This document shows, in pieces, positions 1-7,754 of a stretch of DNA of 38,162 nucleotides. The DNA comes from Actinomycetes bacterium (GTDB lineage: Bacteria > Actinomycetota > Acidimicrobiia > Acidimicrobiales > Acidimicrobiaceae). Position 1 is the stretch's first letter; each line of letters starts with the position of its first letter. Where the stretch lies: NCBI GenBank assembly GCA_021846265.1, contig JAJZCF010000001.1, forward strand, positions 1-38,162. The letters are read 5' to 3'. The position numbers and the translations under genes were made by a program. The notes under the pieces are model-generated. The model saw only the letters and a program-made list of their open reading frames with translations. It was not told the DNA's origin and made no database searches.

Positions 1-19
1 TAAGAGTACTGATCAAGTC

Positions 20-256
20 CTATAGGTAGACTTTTTTGCCGAGAAGCAAAGTCTGAAGAAGAGTCTGCGGCTTACTTGCTCCTGAATTCGCTTGGCTGGC
101 ATTGCTAGCCTGCGAGTTGGATGTCTTGGTCGAGGAATTCGAGTTTTTCGAACTCTCTACACCGTGGTCTCCGTCTCCGTCGCTCTTTTTTTGGGGGCCA
201 GAGATCGTGGAATACTTGTTGATGTTCTGTTGCATCCCAACGTTTGAAATAGACAA
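20..256 (-). CDS. Ser/Asn-rich small hypothetical protein
   Basis: A 78-residue ORF with a TTG start. An AGAGAGG purine stretch lies about 7 bases upstream of the TTG and supports it as a real start. The middle (about residues 24-60) is a low-complexity run rich in Ser, Asn, Gln, Thr and Lys with no hydrophobic segment. The C-terminus has a short Leu-rich stretch (TLLQTLLLGKK). There are no Cys residues, no signal peptide and no domain I recognise. It is divergent from the M20 peptidase, with 221 bases between them. It may be a disordered small protein; a spurious low-complexity ORF is the alternative. Confidence 0.4.
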   Translation of the reverse strand: MSISNVGMQQNINKYSTISGPQKKSDGDGDHGVESSKNSNSSTKTSNSQASNASQANSGASKPQTLLQTLLLGKKVYL

Positions 257-454
257 TCCGATACCTCTCTATTAAGGTTCCCTAGAAGTCGGAATTATTT
301 CAAAATTACTTTAATCGGCCCTCTCATCTGCCCTTCAGCTTGATCTGGAACTTTGGTTCCACAGGTGCAACCTGGTTATAAACCTTTGCTTTCCCGACCG
401 AAGTCGGCGAATTAATCGGTTATCCGGCGCAAAAATGGATGAAGTGGGCCGAGG

Positions 455-474
455 CTAGACCATTTAGGGTCTAG
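455..474. promoter_or_regulatory. inverted repeat abutting the M20 peptidase start
   Basis: CTAGACC (455-461) and GGTCTAG (468-474) form a perfect 7-bp inverted repeat with a 6-base loop. It ends three bases before the ATG at 478. It could be an operator, or an RNA hairpin that buries the GAGG just before the start codon. Its function is inferred only from its position. Confidence 0.35.
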
Positions 475-477
475 AGG

Positions 478-1890
478 ATGAGTTCGTTTTTTTCCCAAGC
501 AGATAGATCGTTTCGCTCTCGGGCTGTTCCAACGCTTTTGGATTATGTGAGGATCAAGAGCTTATCGCCTGCCTTCGACCCCAGATGGGAACAGACGGGA
601 GAAATAGCAAAGGCGATGGATCTCATCAAAAGTTGGGCCGAAGGTGCAGATATCCCGGGGCTTAGTGCCCGAGTGTCGAGCCTAAAGGGACGGACTCCAG
701 CTCTTGTGATCGAGGTGCCGGGGACCAGGGCCGACCTTGGCTCGGTCCTTATCTACGGACATCTAGATAAGCAGCCAGCGGTGGGTCCGTGGTTGCATGG
801 CGATGATCCCTTTGAAGCCGTAGTCGTCCAGGATGCAATCTTTGGCAGGGGTGTTGCGGACGACGGTTATTCCTGCTTCGCAGCAATTACGGGAGTTGAG
901 GTCCTTTCGGCTGAAGGAAAAGATTATCCAAAGGTGGTCATTCTGATTGAGGCTAGCGAGGAGAGTGGAAGTCCTGACCTCGAATACCACTTGGAGGAGA
1001 TCCAGGGTGACCTGCAGGATCTGCGGCTAGTCGTCTGTCTCGATTCGGGCGGCCTCGACTTCGAGCGCCTTTGGGTTACGAGTTCCCTCAGGGGCAATCT
1101 CGTGGTGACAATTGATGTAAAAGTACTCGAGCAAGGTGTCCATTCCGGCTCAGCGGGTGGGGTCGTTCCATCTTCATTTAGAATCCTACGCTCCCTCCTC
1201 TCGGCGATTGAGGATGCTGAGACGGGCAGGATCTTGCCTGAATGGCTTAATTCAGAGATTCCGGATCTTTATCTGAACCGCTCAGTCGAGTTAGATCAGC
1301 AGTTGAATGACCCTTTAGCTAAGGCATTCCCAAGCGTCGCCGGATTGAAGCTAATGGGTGAAAGTGGTTCCGAGAGAATCCTTAATCAGACCTGGCGCCC
1401 GTCTTTGGCTCTGACCGGCATTGAAGGAATACCAGACGTACAAAGCGGAGGTAATGTGCTTCGGTCTCATACCAAGGCCAAGATCTCCTTGCGGATACCT
1501 CCAGATGTAGATGCTGAAAAGTCACTAGAAAAGCTCGTCGAACTCTTGGAAAGCCAATCCTCAGAAGGGGCCGAAGTTATTGTCCAGACCGAAGCGCCGG
1601 CTCAAGGTTGGCTTGCTCCTGAACCGATAGCTTGGGTAAAGGAAGCGTTGGACTCCGCCTCGCTTGAAGCATTTTCTCGGCCTGTGGGCTTTTGTGGTGA
1701 AGGGGGTTCAATTCCTTTTCTTTCGACGTTGGGATCGAAGTTTCCCCTCGCACAGGTGGTGGCTACTGGGGCATTAGGACCCGGTTCAAACCATCATGGC
1801 CCCGATGAGTCCCTTCGCATTCCGATGGCGGTCGCGGTGTCTGCCGCCGTGGCACATCTTCTTTCGAACGCTGCTTCGAGCAAGGCCTAA
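478..1890 (+). CDS. M20 family metallopeptidase (dipeptidase-like)
   Basis: This 470-residue protein has the full set of M20 di-zinc peptidase motifs. GHLDKQP holds the first His/Asp and GRGVADDGYS the bridging Asp. EASEESGSPD holds the catalytic Glu pair, CLDSGG another Asp ligand, and GSNHHGPDE near the C-terminus the last His. The dimerisation (lid) domain lies roughly between residues 200 and 370. The length fits the CNDP/dipeptidase branch rather than ArgE or DapE, so cleavage of short peptides is likely but the substrate is not determined. No signal peptide is visible, so it is probably cytoplasmic. The ATG at 478 has only an adjoining GAGG and a hairpin upstream. The gene stands alone. 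Confidence 0.9.
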   Translation: MSSFFSQADRSFRSRAVPTLLDYVRIKSLSPAFDPRWEQTGEIAKAMDLIKSWAEGADIPGLSARVSSLKGRTPALVIEVPGTRADLGSVLIYGHLDKQPAVGPWLHGDDPFEAVVVQDAIFGRGVADDGYSCFAAITGVEVLSAEGKDYPKVVILIEASEESGSPDLEYHLEEIQGDLQDLRLVVCLDSGGLDFERLWVTSSLRGNLVVTIDVKVLEQGVHSGSAGGVVPSSFRILRSLLSAIEDAETGRILPEWLNSEIPDLYLNRSVELDQQLNDPLAKAFPSVAGLKLMGESGSERILNQTWRPSLALTGIEGIPDVQSGGNVLRSHTKAKISLRIPPDVDAEKSLEKLVELLESQSSEGAEVIVQTEAPAQGWLAPEPIAWVKEALDSASLEAFSRPVGFCGEGGSIPFLSTLGSKFPLAQVVATGALGPGSNHHGPDESLRIPMAVAVSAAVAHLLSNAASSKA

Positions 1891-1908
1891 TTGCTATTGA
1901 GAGCAATT
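1889..1908 (+). terminator. hairpin at the M20 gene stop
   Basis: AATTGCT (1889-1895) and AGCAATT (1902-1908) form a 7-bp stem with a 6-base loop, starting at the stop codon. No T-run follows, so it is a weak terminator candidate or a 3' stabilising hairpin. Confidence 0.3.
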
Positions 1909-2034
1909 GATTGGCGAAGGCTTTGGGCGGCGTGACAAGCGCATTGGAGATGAAGAGCCTTTCTTCGATGGGTCATCAAAATTTGATTTGGATTTGATAA
2001 AGGGTTGGCCGCCTCAGTTCCAGCGGCACTTCCC

Positions 2035-2793
2035 CTATCCGAAAGATTTCTGGGTAAAGAATGCTATCCAGCTGTGGGCGTATGGAACGAATCGAAGGCC
2101 AAGACCGACGCCAATCCCCAAAGCTATCAAGACCAAGGTGGAGCGATTCCATGAACTCGTCGAGGCCTTTGTATCTTTGGATTTGAGGCGGATTAATTCT
2201 CGGTAGCTGGTGTTGGTGGCCCTGAGGAGGTAGGCGAACACGTGGGGAACCATGAGTATGAACCAAAGTACAAATGAGACTTCGTGAAGCGGTTTCCATA
2301 GCGTGAATGACAGCCCTTTTGGTCCTGTCAGCGCGAGTTCGATCCCGCTCGCCATCATTACGACGGTCGTGAAGATGATAAGTGGCGCAATAAGTCGGAG
2401 GGGCATCCAAGGTGGCCCTGCATTGACAAAATCTTGCTTTTTGAGATAGTACTGGGTAAATCTGTAGGAAGTTACCGCTATTTTGAGCGCCATGACCGGA
2501 ACGAGTATCATGCCGACAAGCACATGCAGTGTCATGAGCTTGGAAACTATAGGTATCGAGATTCCTTCTACTGCGAGAAGCAAAAACAGCAAAATCCCAA
2601 GCAGAGAAGTTAGCCGGGCAACGTATTTGACCCTAAAAGATGGTCCTCTGACATCATTTGCCAATTGCTCAGTCAGCGCTTCGTCGATAAATTTCTGAGA
2701 GAGTCCTCGCTCTCTACCCATTAGTTGCAATTCTGGATCTCCAACACGATTTCTGTACAGAGTATTACGGTAACCAGGGCTAGGTGAACCCAA
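2035..2793 (-). CDS. DUF4405/cytochrome b561-like membrane protein
   Basis: A 252-residue protein with five predicted hydrophobic helices, at about residues 62-82, 88-110, 131-152, 166-188 and 218-236. His residues sit near the ends of helices (KLMTLHVLVG, KPLHEVSF, MVPHVFAYL), a pattern typical of membrane b-haem proteins and DUF4405. It may carry haem and move electrons in the membrane, but no partner oxidoreductase is nearby. The N-terminal 50 residues are polar. The start is uncertain: the TTG at 2793 has no Shine-Dalgarno, and an internal ATG (MGRERGLSQ) is possible. A plus-strand ORF overlapping its 3' end (1907-2206) looks like a shadow. Confidence 0.7.
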   Translation of the reverse strand: MGSPSPGYRNTLYRNRVGDPELQLMGRERGLSQKFIDEALTEQLANDVRGPSFRVKYVARLTSLLGILLFLLLAVEGISIPIVSKLMTLHVLVGMILVPVMALKIAVTSYRFTQYYLKKQDFVNAGPPWMPLRLIAPLIIFTTVVMMASGIELALTGPKGLSFTLWKPLHEVSFVLWFILMVPHVFAYLLRATNTSYRELIRLKSKDTKASTSSWNRSTLVLIALGIGVGLGLRFVPYAHSWIAFFTQKSFG

Positions 2794-2839
2794 GATTAAG
2801 GGATATATTTACAAATTGAGTAGAAGGTAGTCCTTTTCT

Positions 2840-3076
2840 TCATCCGCCCGATACCGGAGGAATAAGAGCCAGCTCGTCCCCGTCTGAACATGGGTCTGAC
2901 ATTCCAACTGGTTCACCATTGAGCCAGATTCCGCAAGATGGCAGAATTTTGAGAAATTCTGCTGGGAGTTGCTCGGAGGCAAGGCCTAGCGATTCACCCA
3001 CGGTACTTCCCTGAATTTGCAGGGAGCTGAATCCAGCTGCTTCCCTAGCAGCTGCGAAAAAAAGTATTTTGGGCAC
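2840..3076 (-). CDS. moaD: MoaD/ThiS-family sulfur-carrier protein
   Basis: A 78-residue beta-grasp ubiquitin-like protein ending in PPVSGG. The terminal Gly-Gly is the tail that is adenylated and thiocarboxylated in MoaD and ThiS. DGDELALIPPVSGG is the classic MoaD C-terminus, so it is probably the small subunit of molybdopterin synthase, which passes sulfur to precursor Z. The start is GTG. It lies just upstream (minus strand) of the haem-type membrane protein, with 46 bases between them. No moaE or other cofactor gene is next to it. A different sulfur-carrier role (tungsten cofactor or a dedicated pathway) cannot be excluded. Confidence 0.85.
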   Translation of the reverse strand: MPKILFFAAAREAAGFSSLQIQGSTVGESLGLASEQLPAEFLKILPSCGIWLNGEPVGMSDPCSDGDELALIPPVSGG

Positions 3077-3167
3077 GGTTAAACGCTAGTCAGGGTCGGG
3101 GGTGCCGTGGGATGAAAGCCCGAGATTACGTCGGTAATTTGCACTTGGACCGAACCCAGAGAAGGCC

Positions 3168-3326
3168 TTATGGTTCCTCAATCCCTCTAAGGATTGAGTC
3201 GATCTGCGCCATCTGATCCTTGAGTGTCGCTAACAATTCGGGCAAATGGTCCGGATCTTGCTCTAGGTCAACTGCAGGCTTCGTCATCGAGTCACGCTCG
3301 GTGTTCCGTCCATGATTTATCTCCAT
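3168..3326 (-). CDS. possible 52-residue small protein
   Basis: ATG at 3326 opens a 52-residue frame starting MEINHGRNTERDSMTKPAVD and ending SILRGIEEP. The C-terminal half (about residues 27-50) reads as an amphipathic helix rich in Leu, Asp and Gln, which resembles a real coding sequence more than noise. A weak GAG lies 6-9 bases upstream. There is no known domain. It sits upstream of moaD on the same strand with 91 bases between, so co-transcription is possible. Confidence 0.4.
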   Translation of the reverse strand: MEINHGRNTERDSMTKPAVDLEQDPDHLPELLATLKDQMAQIDSILRGIEEP

Positions 3327-3515
3327 ATCAACTCATGAGACTAGTACTTACGAGACTTTCAATGACCCGAGGCACGACGCAAAATGGCGCTGCTAATCGT
3401 TGAATGCCGGTCTCAACGCTTCATCAAGGGAGTTGGAATAGACAACATTTTCCAGAATTTCGACGACCAGACAGAAAGCGAATGCCGCTACTATCTTTAG
3501 AGCACAAAGCGATCC

Positions 3516-3591
3516 GGGCCGCTAGCTCATCGGGTAGAGCAGGGGACTTTTAATCCCAAGGTGCGGGGATCGAGACCCCGGCGGCCCACCA
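3516..3591 (+). tRNA. tRNA-Lys (TTT)
   Basis: The acceptor stem GGGCCGC/GCGGCCC (3516-3522 with 3581-3587) is perfect. The D stem is GCTC/GAGC, the anticodon loop CTTTTAA gives anticodon TTT, and the T stem is CGGGG/CCCCG. The discriminator is A and CCA is encoded (3589-3591). Oddities are a G-A mismatch at the base of the anticodon stem and a T-loop reading ATCGAGA, with A in place of the usual T54. An integrase remnant follows directly, so the 3' end probably served as an attachment site. Confidence 0.93.
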
Positions 3592-3629
3592 GGTCAGAGC
3601 ATGTTTGTTAGTTGTTTCGAACCCTTCAT

Positions 3630-3657
3630 TTGACAGCGTCACATAAAATTACATAAT
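3630..3657 (+). promoter_or_regulatory. sigma70-type promoter of the integrase remnant
   Basis: TTGACA (3630-3635), a 16-base spacer and CATAAT (3652-3657) make a near-consensus promoter. The expected start of transcription, about seven bases after the -10, falls on the ATG at 3664, so the transcript would be leaderless. Confidence 0.6.
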
Positions 3658-3663
3658 TGTGAA

Positions 3664-4136
3664 ATGACGGGACACAAGAAAGAGGTCCAACCCGGAGTGT
3701 GGAGATTGGGGCGTCTGCTGGAAAGGACCCCATAACCGGGAAGTACAAGTACCTTTACAAGACAGTCAAAGGAGGTCCGCACATTGCGGATCAAGAGTTG
3801 GCTCGCCTTGTGACAAAAAGTAAACAGCTAGGCACCAGTACTTCCATCACCGTCGAACGGTTCCTTGACGAGTGGATGAAAGCTCCAGCCACTCGCAACT
3901 TGGCACCGGGGACAATCCAAGGCTATGCGAACCTAATAAGCTCCCACATAACGCCAGCTATTGGCTCGATCAAGATCAAGGTTTTAACCGCACGCCTTCG
4001 GGACGAACTGCATGAGGAAATGCTTGGCAAAAGACTTTCAAGGTCGAGGATAAGACATGTTCATGGAACTCCTTCACCAGCGGGGTTATCTCTCCGTTCC
4101 ACAACTCCCACTGTTTTAGGCAAGAATGCCCAATAA
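3664..4136 (+). pseudogene. tyrosine recombinase (integrase) remnant, frameshifted
   Basis: A frame from ATG 3664 reads MTGHKKEVQPGVWRL, the usual opening of actinobacterial phage-type integrases. It then leaves frame in the G-rich stretch near 3706-3711 and soon ends. The neighbouring frame continues with AGKDPITGKYKYLYKTVKGG (Arm-binding region) and a SAM-like core-binding domain (VERFLDEWMKAP through TPAIGSIK). After about residue 120 of that frame (RSRIRHVHG) homology is lost and it stops at 4136. The catalytic domain with the Arg-His-Arg-Tyr residues is absent. It lies 72 bases after tRNA-Lys, the classic position of an integrase next to its attachment site. It is a dead relic. Confidence 0.75.
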
Positions 4137-4273
4137 GGTTTTCGGCGAAGAGATCAATAGAGCGACACCGTCTGGCGGGTCCCTATGAGCTTGATAGATG
4201 TTTTAGGAGCCGGCCACAGTCATAACCGGTACCCAAGTATCGTAAACTGCAGGGAGTCCTTTTGGGGGAACTC

Positions 4274-4873
4274 ATGAAGCGTCTGATTGGATCCCTTGCA
4301 ACCTTGGCTATCGTTGCTGCTCTGGTGATCGTGTCGATGGTGCACAATCACGACGCGACTTTCCCAAACGATGTTCGTGTCACCGTTGTTCATACATGCT
4401 CCACGGGTGCACTATCTGTCAAGTTGGGCGCTAGGGGGCACGCAGGCATGAGCAGTGCAGGTTTTGCGATCGCCGTTACCAACAAAGAAACAGTCCCATG
4501 CTCTCTCGACGGGTTCGCAACGGTTACCGCTCTCACAGAGACCACCAGTGCCAAGCCCATCACATTTGTCCACTCCTCGCAGTCACAGTCATATGCGACA
4601 GTTTCGCCCAAGACGGTAGTCTTAGCCCCTAAAGGAACGGCTTCCTTCGGCATTTCATACACGGTTAACAAGGACCAGCAGTACGGTAACGCGACTGGTT
4701 GCCAAATGTACGCGATCAACGTCCGGTTGCCAGGCGTCAAGCCTAGCAACACGACAAGAATCTCGTTGGCCTCTATTGACGGCCCGGCAGAAAACTACGT
4801 GAACTCGTGTTTCACCAACTTCAAGTTCGGCCTAACCCCCCTCGTGGCGGGATCGAAACCACCACAGCCATAG
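4274..4873 (+). CDS. secreted/anchored DUF4232-like protein
   Basis: The likely start is ATG 4274, preceded by GGGGGAA five bases upstream; a longer TTG start at 4262 is less likely. MKRLIGSLATLAIVAALVIV is a signal peptide or N-terminal anchor. The mature part is a beta-rich domain with four Cys residues (HTCSTG, VPCSLDG, TGCQMY, NSCFTN) that could form two disulfides. It has the FAIAVTNKETVPCSLDGFA pattern of DUF4232 proteins of actinobacterial cell envelopes. The biochemical function is unknown. It stands alone between mobile-element remnants and may be cargo of the former element. Confidence 0.7.
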   Translation: MKRLIGSLATLAIVAALVIVSMVHNHDATFPNDVRVTVVHTCSTGALSVKLGARGHAGMSSAGFAIAVTNKETVPCSLDGFATVTALTETTSAKPITFVHSSQSQSYATVSPKTVVLAPKGTASFGISYTVNKDQQYGNATGCQMYAINVRLPGVKPSNTTRISLASIDGPAENYVNSCFTNFKFGLTPLVAGSKPPQP

Positions 4874-4993
4874 TTCATTCCGACTGACCAAAACATCATG
4901 AGCATTGCTACCAGGGTCTTTATGTTTTAGAATCCGCTCAAAAGCGACGCCGCATCACATTCTTGACCTTCAGTCAGTCGCCCACGAGATATT

Positions 4994-5013
4994 GGGGATC
5001 GTGAGGGATCCCC
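4994..5013. repeat. inverted repeat near the IS remnant end
   Basis: GGGGATC (4994-5000) and GATCCCC (5007-5013) pair perfectly. A second 6-bp palindrome, GGTCCA (5021-5026) with TGGACC (5034-5039), follows. Both lie just beyond the transposase fragment stop and may mark the old right end of the IS element. Confidence 0.35.
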
Positions 5014-5057
5014 GAAAGTTGGTCCACCTGATCTGGACCTCGTTTGGTAGACCACCC

Positions 5058-5342
5058 TCATGTGAGTTTGGACGGGTTCTTCGATGATTCTATAAGCTCG
5101 AATTCTCTGGGCGTAAGATATCCGAGAGAACTATGTCGTCTTTCGGCGTTGTAGAAATTACAGATATAGTCTGCCATGGCAATCGAGAACTTGACGATTG
5201 TGATCCACTTCTTCCGGTTTAGAACCTCAACCTGCATTCTCCCCCAAAATGCCTCCATGGGGGCATTATCGTAGCAATCCTCAATGGTTCCCATCGATCC
5301 CATTTGCTCTCGAGAATCTGCCGAAAAGTGATGCAGCGTCAC
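5058..5342 (-). pseudogene. IS3-family transposase OrfB C-terminal fragment
   Basis: The 94 residues hold the C-terminal part of an IS3-type integrase core. Visible features are GSMGTIEDCYDNAPMEAFWG, which carries the last acidic residue of the DDE triad in MEAFW, then EVLNRKKW and ERRHSSLGYLTPREFE. The catalytic Asp pair and the whole OrfA are missing, and the first 12 residues no longer match the family. It is a 5'-truncated relic that cannot transpose. No matching left end is visible in the window. Confidence 0.8.
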
Positions 5343-5565
5343 ATTTCTGGCTATCTATCGTCCCCCGGATCTTGAACGAGAGATTAATCCATCTGCTTTA
5401 TGAAACTAGATGTACAGGGTCAAGTGTGGTTGCTCCCTATCGATTCTGATTGTCAAGCTGGACACCCACATTAAGCCGTAAAAATGAAGCCGATAGTTAC
5501 ATGCAGGACAACGTTTCTCAAAACTTAAGTATCGTTAATAGTCGCCTTATCAGTCTACACTTGGG

Positions 5566-5571
5566 TATACT
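5566..5571 (+). promoter_or_regulatory. -10 element of the mazEF-like operon
   Basis: TATACT lies seven bases before the ATG at 5579, placing the predicted transcription start at or next to the start codon. No clear -35 hexamer is seen 16-18 bases upstream. Half-sites CTTAT (5546-5550) and ATAAG (5572-5576) flank the element and could be an antitoxin operator. Confidence 0.5.
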
Positions 5572-5578
5572 ATAAGTC

Positions 5579-5818
5579 ATGAGTACTACCATCAGGGTTA
5601 GCGAGAAGACTCGAGATCGTTTCGCCAAACTTGCTACTACCACAGGAAAGCCAATGATCTCTCTCCTGGAGGATGCTGCGGATGCTTTAGAGAGGCAGGT
5701 CTTCTTCGCCCAATTCTCGGAGCGCTATGCTCAACTTCGAGAGGATCGAGACGCTTGGGCAGAAATTGAGCAAGAGCGTCGCAGCGAGAGTAATGCAACG
5801 CGTGATAGCTCGACATGA
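5579..5818 (+). CDS. MazE-like ribbon-helix-helix antitoxin
   Basis: This 79-residue protein begins with TIRVSEKTRDRFAKLA, a short strand followed by two helices as in ribbon-helix-helix antitoxins. The C-terminal third is acidic and charged (QLREDRDAWAEIEQERR), the usual toxin-binding tail. It overlaps the toxin gene by four bases (ATGA), the standard coupling in type II pairs. As in related systems it should bind and neutralise the toxin and repress its own promoter. The ATG has no Shine-Dalgarno but sits right after a -10 element. The pair survives in a strip of dead mobile-element genes. Confidence 0.85.
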   Translation: MSTTIRVSEKTRDRFAKLATTTGKPMISLLEDAADALERQVFFAQFSERYAQLREDRDAWAEIEQERRSESNATRDSST

Positions 5819-6153
5819 GGCCCCGAAAAGACGAGGTATGGCTTGTTGATTTTGGCGATCCAATTGGCCGAGAACAAGCTGGGCGTCGACCTGCGGTAAT
5901 TGTATCGGTAAATTCCCTCAATGAAAGCCAAGCCGGAGTGGCGATTGTTGTTCCAATTACGCGAAGTCGCCGGAATCTACCCTCGCATGTAGAATTGGAG
6001 CCAGGCAGTTCGGGTTTGACTGAAGTGAGCTATGCCAAGTGCGAGGATGTCAAGTCAGTCTCCGAACACCGTCTTATAACACGCATGGGTTCAATTGCTG
6101 AAGAAGCAAGCTTCCAGATCAATCGAATACTGGGAATTCTGCTCGGCATGTAA
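5815..6153 (+). CDS. MazF/PemK-family toxin (endoribonuclease)
   Basis: At 112 residues it has the normal size of MazF. The N-terminus DEVWLVDFGDPIGREQAGRR carries the MazF motif in which the Arg of the EQAGRRP stretch is a conserved active-site residue. VVPITRS in strand 3 includes the conserved Thr, and LTEVSYAKCEDVKSVSEHRL is the typical C-terminal half. It probably cleaves mRNA at short sequence motifs; its specificity cannot be read from the sequence. Translation is coupled to the antitoxin by the ATGA overlap. It appears full length with the expected residues, so the toxin is likely active. Confidence 0.9.
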   Translation: MRPRKDEVWLVDFGDPIGREQAGRRPAVIVSVNSLNESQAGVAIVVPITRSRRNLPSHVELEPGSSGLTEVSYAKCEDVKSVSEHRLITRMGSIAEEASFQINRILGILLGM

Positions 6154-6307
6154 ATACACAGAATGTACAGACCCGTTTATTGTGTGCCTGAGATGGAGTC
6201 TTTCCGGGTTGCGGTGGAAACTGCGTGATGAACTCCTGTGCGTGATTGACGTCGGCGAACTCTGGAGGCGCGTCCAGGCTCATGAGGGCGAAGCGTTCCG
6301 GCAGTAA

Positions 6308-6592
6308 CTCGTAGAACTGCTCGCCTTTGTACGTGAAGGAGATAGCGTGGTAGTCCATTCAATGGATCGCCTTGCAAGAAACCTCGACGACCTGAGAAAG
6401 CTGGTGCAACAACTCACTCAACGAGGGGTGCGTGTCGAGTTCCAGAAGGAGACCTTGACCTTTACCGGTGACGATTCGTCAGTGTCACAACTACCGCTTT
6501 CTGTGATGGGATCCTTCGTTGACAAGCTTTTGGCACCTTGGCATCAACCGTTTTACCAGTCCAAAGGGCACTATTGCTTCGTGGGGATCTAG
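6308..6592 (+). pseudogene. serine recombinase (resolvase) remnant
   Basis: The frame from 6308 reads LVELLAFVREGDSVVVHSMD and continues RLARNLDDLRKLVQQLTQRG. This is the centre of the resolvase catalytic domain, including the DRLARN segment, and extends to QLPLSVMGSF. An in-frame TAA (6305-6307) sits where upstream homology should continue. After about 6520 the sequence no longer matches the family. The nucleophilic Ser region and the DNA-binding domain are both absent. It is a relic of a Tn3-type resolvase or invertase. The adjoining minus-strand frame 6119-6358 looks codon-like but matches nothing I recognise. Confidence 0.75.
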
Positions 6593-6620
6593 GTTAATCG
6601 TCGGCTTTGGTTTTTTTGGT

Positions 6621-7748
6621 TTATAGGTCTGCGGTCCAGAGAAGCTGTACTCCGCCGAGGTGCGAGATGTCGAAGGTCAGATCCCCGCCGAGTTGACGGG
6701 CGCGGTCTCTCATATTCTTTATCCCCATCCCGACTCGCCCATCAGTTTTCAGACCAACGCCGTCGTCCTCGACCTTTAATATCAAGGTTTGGGTGGCGGA
6801 AATGTTGATATCAACCCGGGTCGCTTGAGCGTGTCTAGCGATGTTCGAAAGCGCTTCACGCAGGACGGAAAGTAGATTTGACAACACCGGCTCTTCCACG
6901 AAAGCGTCGATTGGACCGGTGAAGGTTACCATCGGCTCGAAGCCTAGCGGTTGTACTGCCTCTGAAACTACCGTAAGTATTTTTGATCGTGCTGAAGACT
7001 GTCCGAGTCTTTGGGTGGTCTCGAGCGCAAAAATCGTAGTTCGGATCTGCTTGATCGTTTCATCTAGCTCGTCGATTGAATCCTGCAGGCGTCCTCTAAC
7101 TTGGTCGGAGTCGATTAACCTAGTCATCGACTGTAGGGACAGCCCTACCGCAAAGATCCGTTGGATCACCTCGTCGTGGAGGTCTCTAGCTATCCTTGCC
7201 CGGTCCTCGGTAAGGGTGAGTTCTCTAACTCGAGAGTGGAGGCGGGAGTTCTCGATCGCTATTCCGGCGGCCTGGGCCAAGGAAATTACAATCTCCTCAT
7301 CTCCATTCGTAAATTCCAGTCCCTGTTCCTTCTCTGTCAGGTAGATGTTCCCAAAGACCGTTCCAGAAACCTTGATCGGTACACCGAGAAAGGTTAACAT
7401 CTTTGGGTGGTGTAGCGGAAAGCCGTAGCTCTTCTCATGACCCGGGAGATTGGCGGTTCTGAGGGGAACGGCATCTGTGATAAGTGCCCCTAGAATTCCC
7501 CGACCGATCGGCTTGTTTCCGATGAGGCGAATCTCTTCATCGGAAAGACCTTCGGTAATAAACTCTGAAAGCTTCTCCCCAGATGAATCGAGCACGCCGA
7601 TCGCTCCATACTTAGCATCTGTTAGAGCGCAGGCTGCCTTTACAACTCGTCGCAGAACGACGGGCAGGGAAAGGTCAGACTCTATAAGAAGGACGGCCTG
7701 TAATAGCTCCTTCAATTTATCTGGGTCGTAAACGCCGATTGTTGGCAT
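6621..7748 (-). CDS. GAF-domain sensor histidine kinase (NarL/DevS type)
   Basis: The 375-residue protein has a GAF domain at about residues 20-170 (DAKYGAIGVLDSSGEKLSEF through AAGIAIENSRL). A HisKA_3 dimerisation helix follows with the phospho-acceptor His near residue 191 in ARDLHDEVIQRIF. The HATPase domain shows an N box (REALSNIARHA) and a G box (DDGVGLKTDG). There are no transmembrane segments, so it is a cytoplasmic sensor; related DevS/DosT proteins bind haem in GAF, but no haem ligand can be assigned here. No response regulator is adjacent, so it is an orphan. It diverges from the GalT-like gene. ATG 7748 follows a TAGAAT -10 at leaderless spacing. Confidence 0.9.
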   Translation of the reverse strand: MPTIGVYDPDKLKELLQAVLLIESDLSLPVVLRRVVKAACALTDAKYGAIGVLDSSGEKLSEFITEGLSDEEIRLIGNKPIGRGILGALITDAVPLRTANLPGHEKSYGFPLHHPKMLTFLGVPIKVSGTVFGNIYLTEKEQGLEFTNGDEEIVISLAQAAGIAIENSRLHSRVRELTLTEDRARIARDLHDEVIQRIFAVGLSLQSMTRLIDSDQVRGRLQDSIDELDETIKQIRTTIFALETTQRLGQSSARSKILTVVSEAVQPLGFEPMVTFTGPIDAFVEEPVLSNLLSVLREALSNIARHAQATRVDINISATQTLILKVEDDGVGLKTDGRVGMGIKNMRDRARQLGGDLTFDISHLGGVQLLWTADL

Positions 7749-7754
7749 GATCGG

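Noticed and set aside
1907-2206. 99-residue plus-strand ORF after the M20 gene
   Set aside because: It overlaps the last 172 bases of the membrane protein gene on the other strand, has no ribosome site and no recognisable domain; the membrane protein is the better call.
6119-6358. 79-residue minus-strand ORF beside the resolvase remnant
   Set aside because: Codon use looks plausible, but it matches no family I know, overlaps the resolvase fragment and has no ribosome site; it may be further mobile-element debris.
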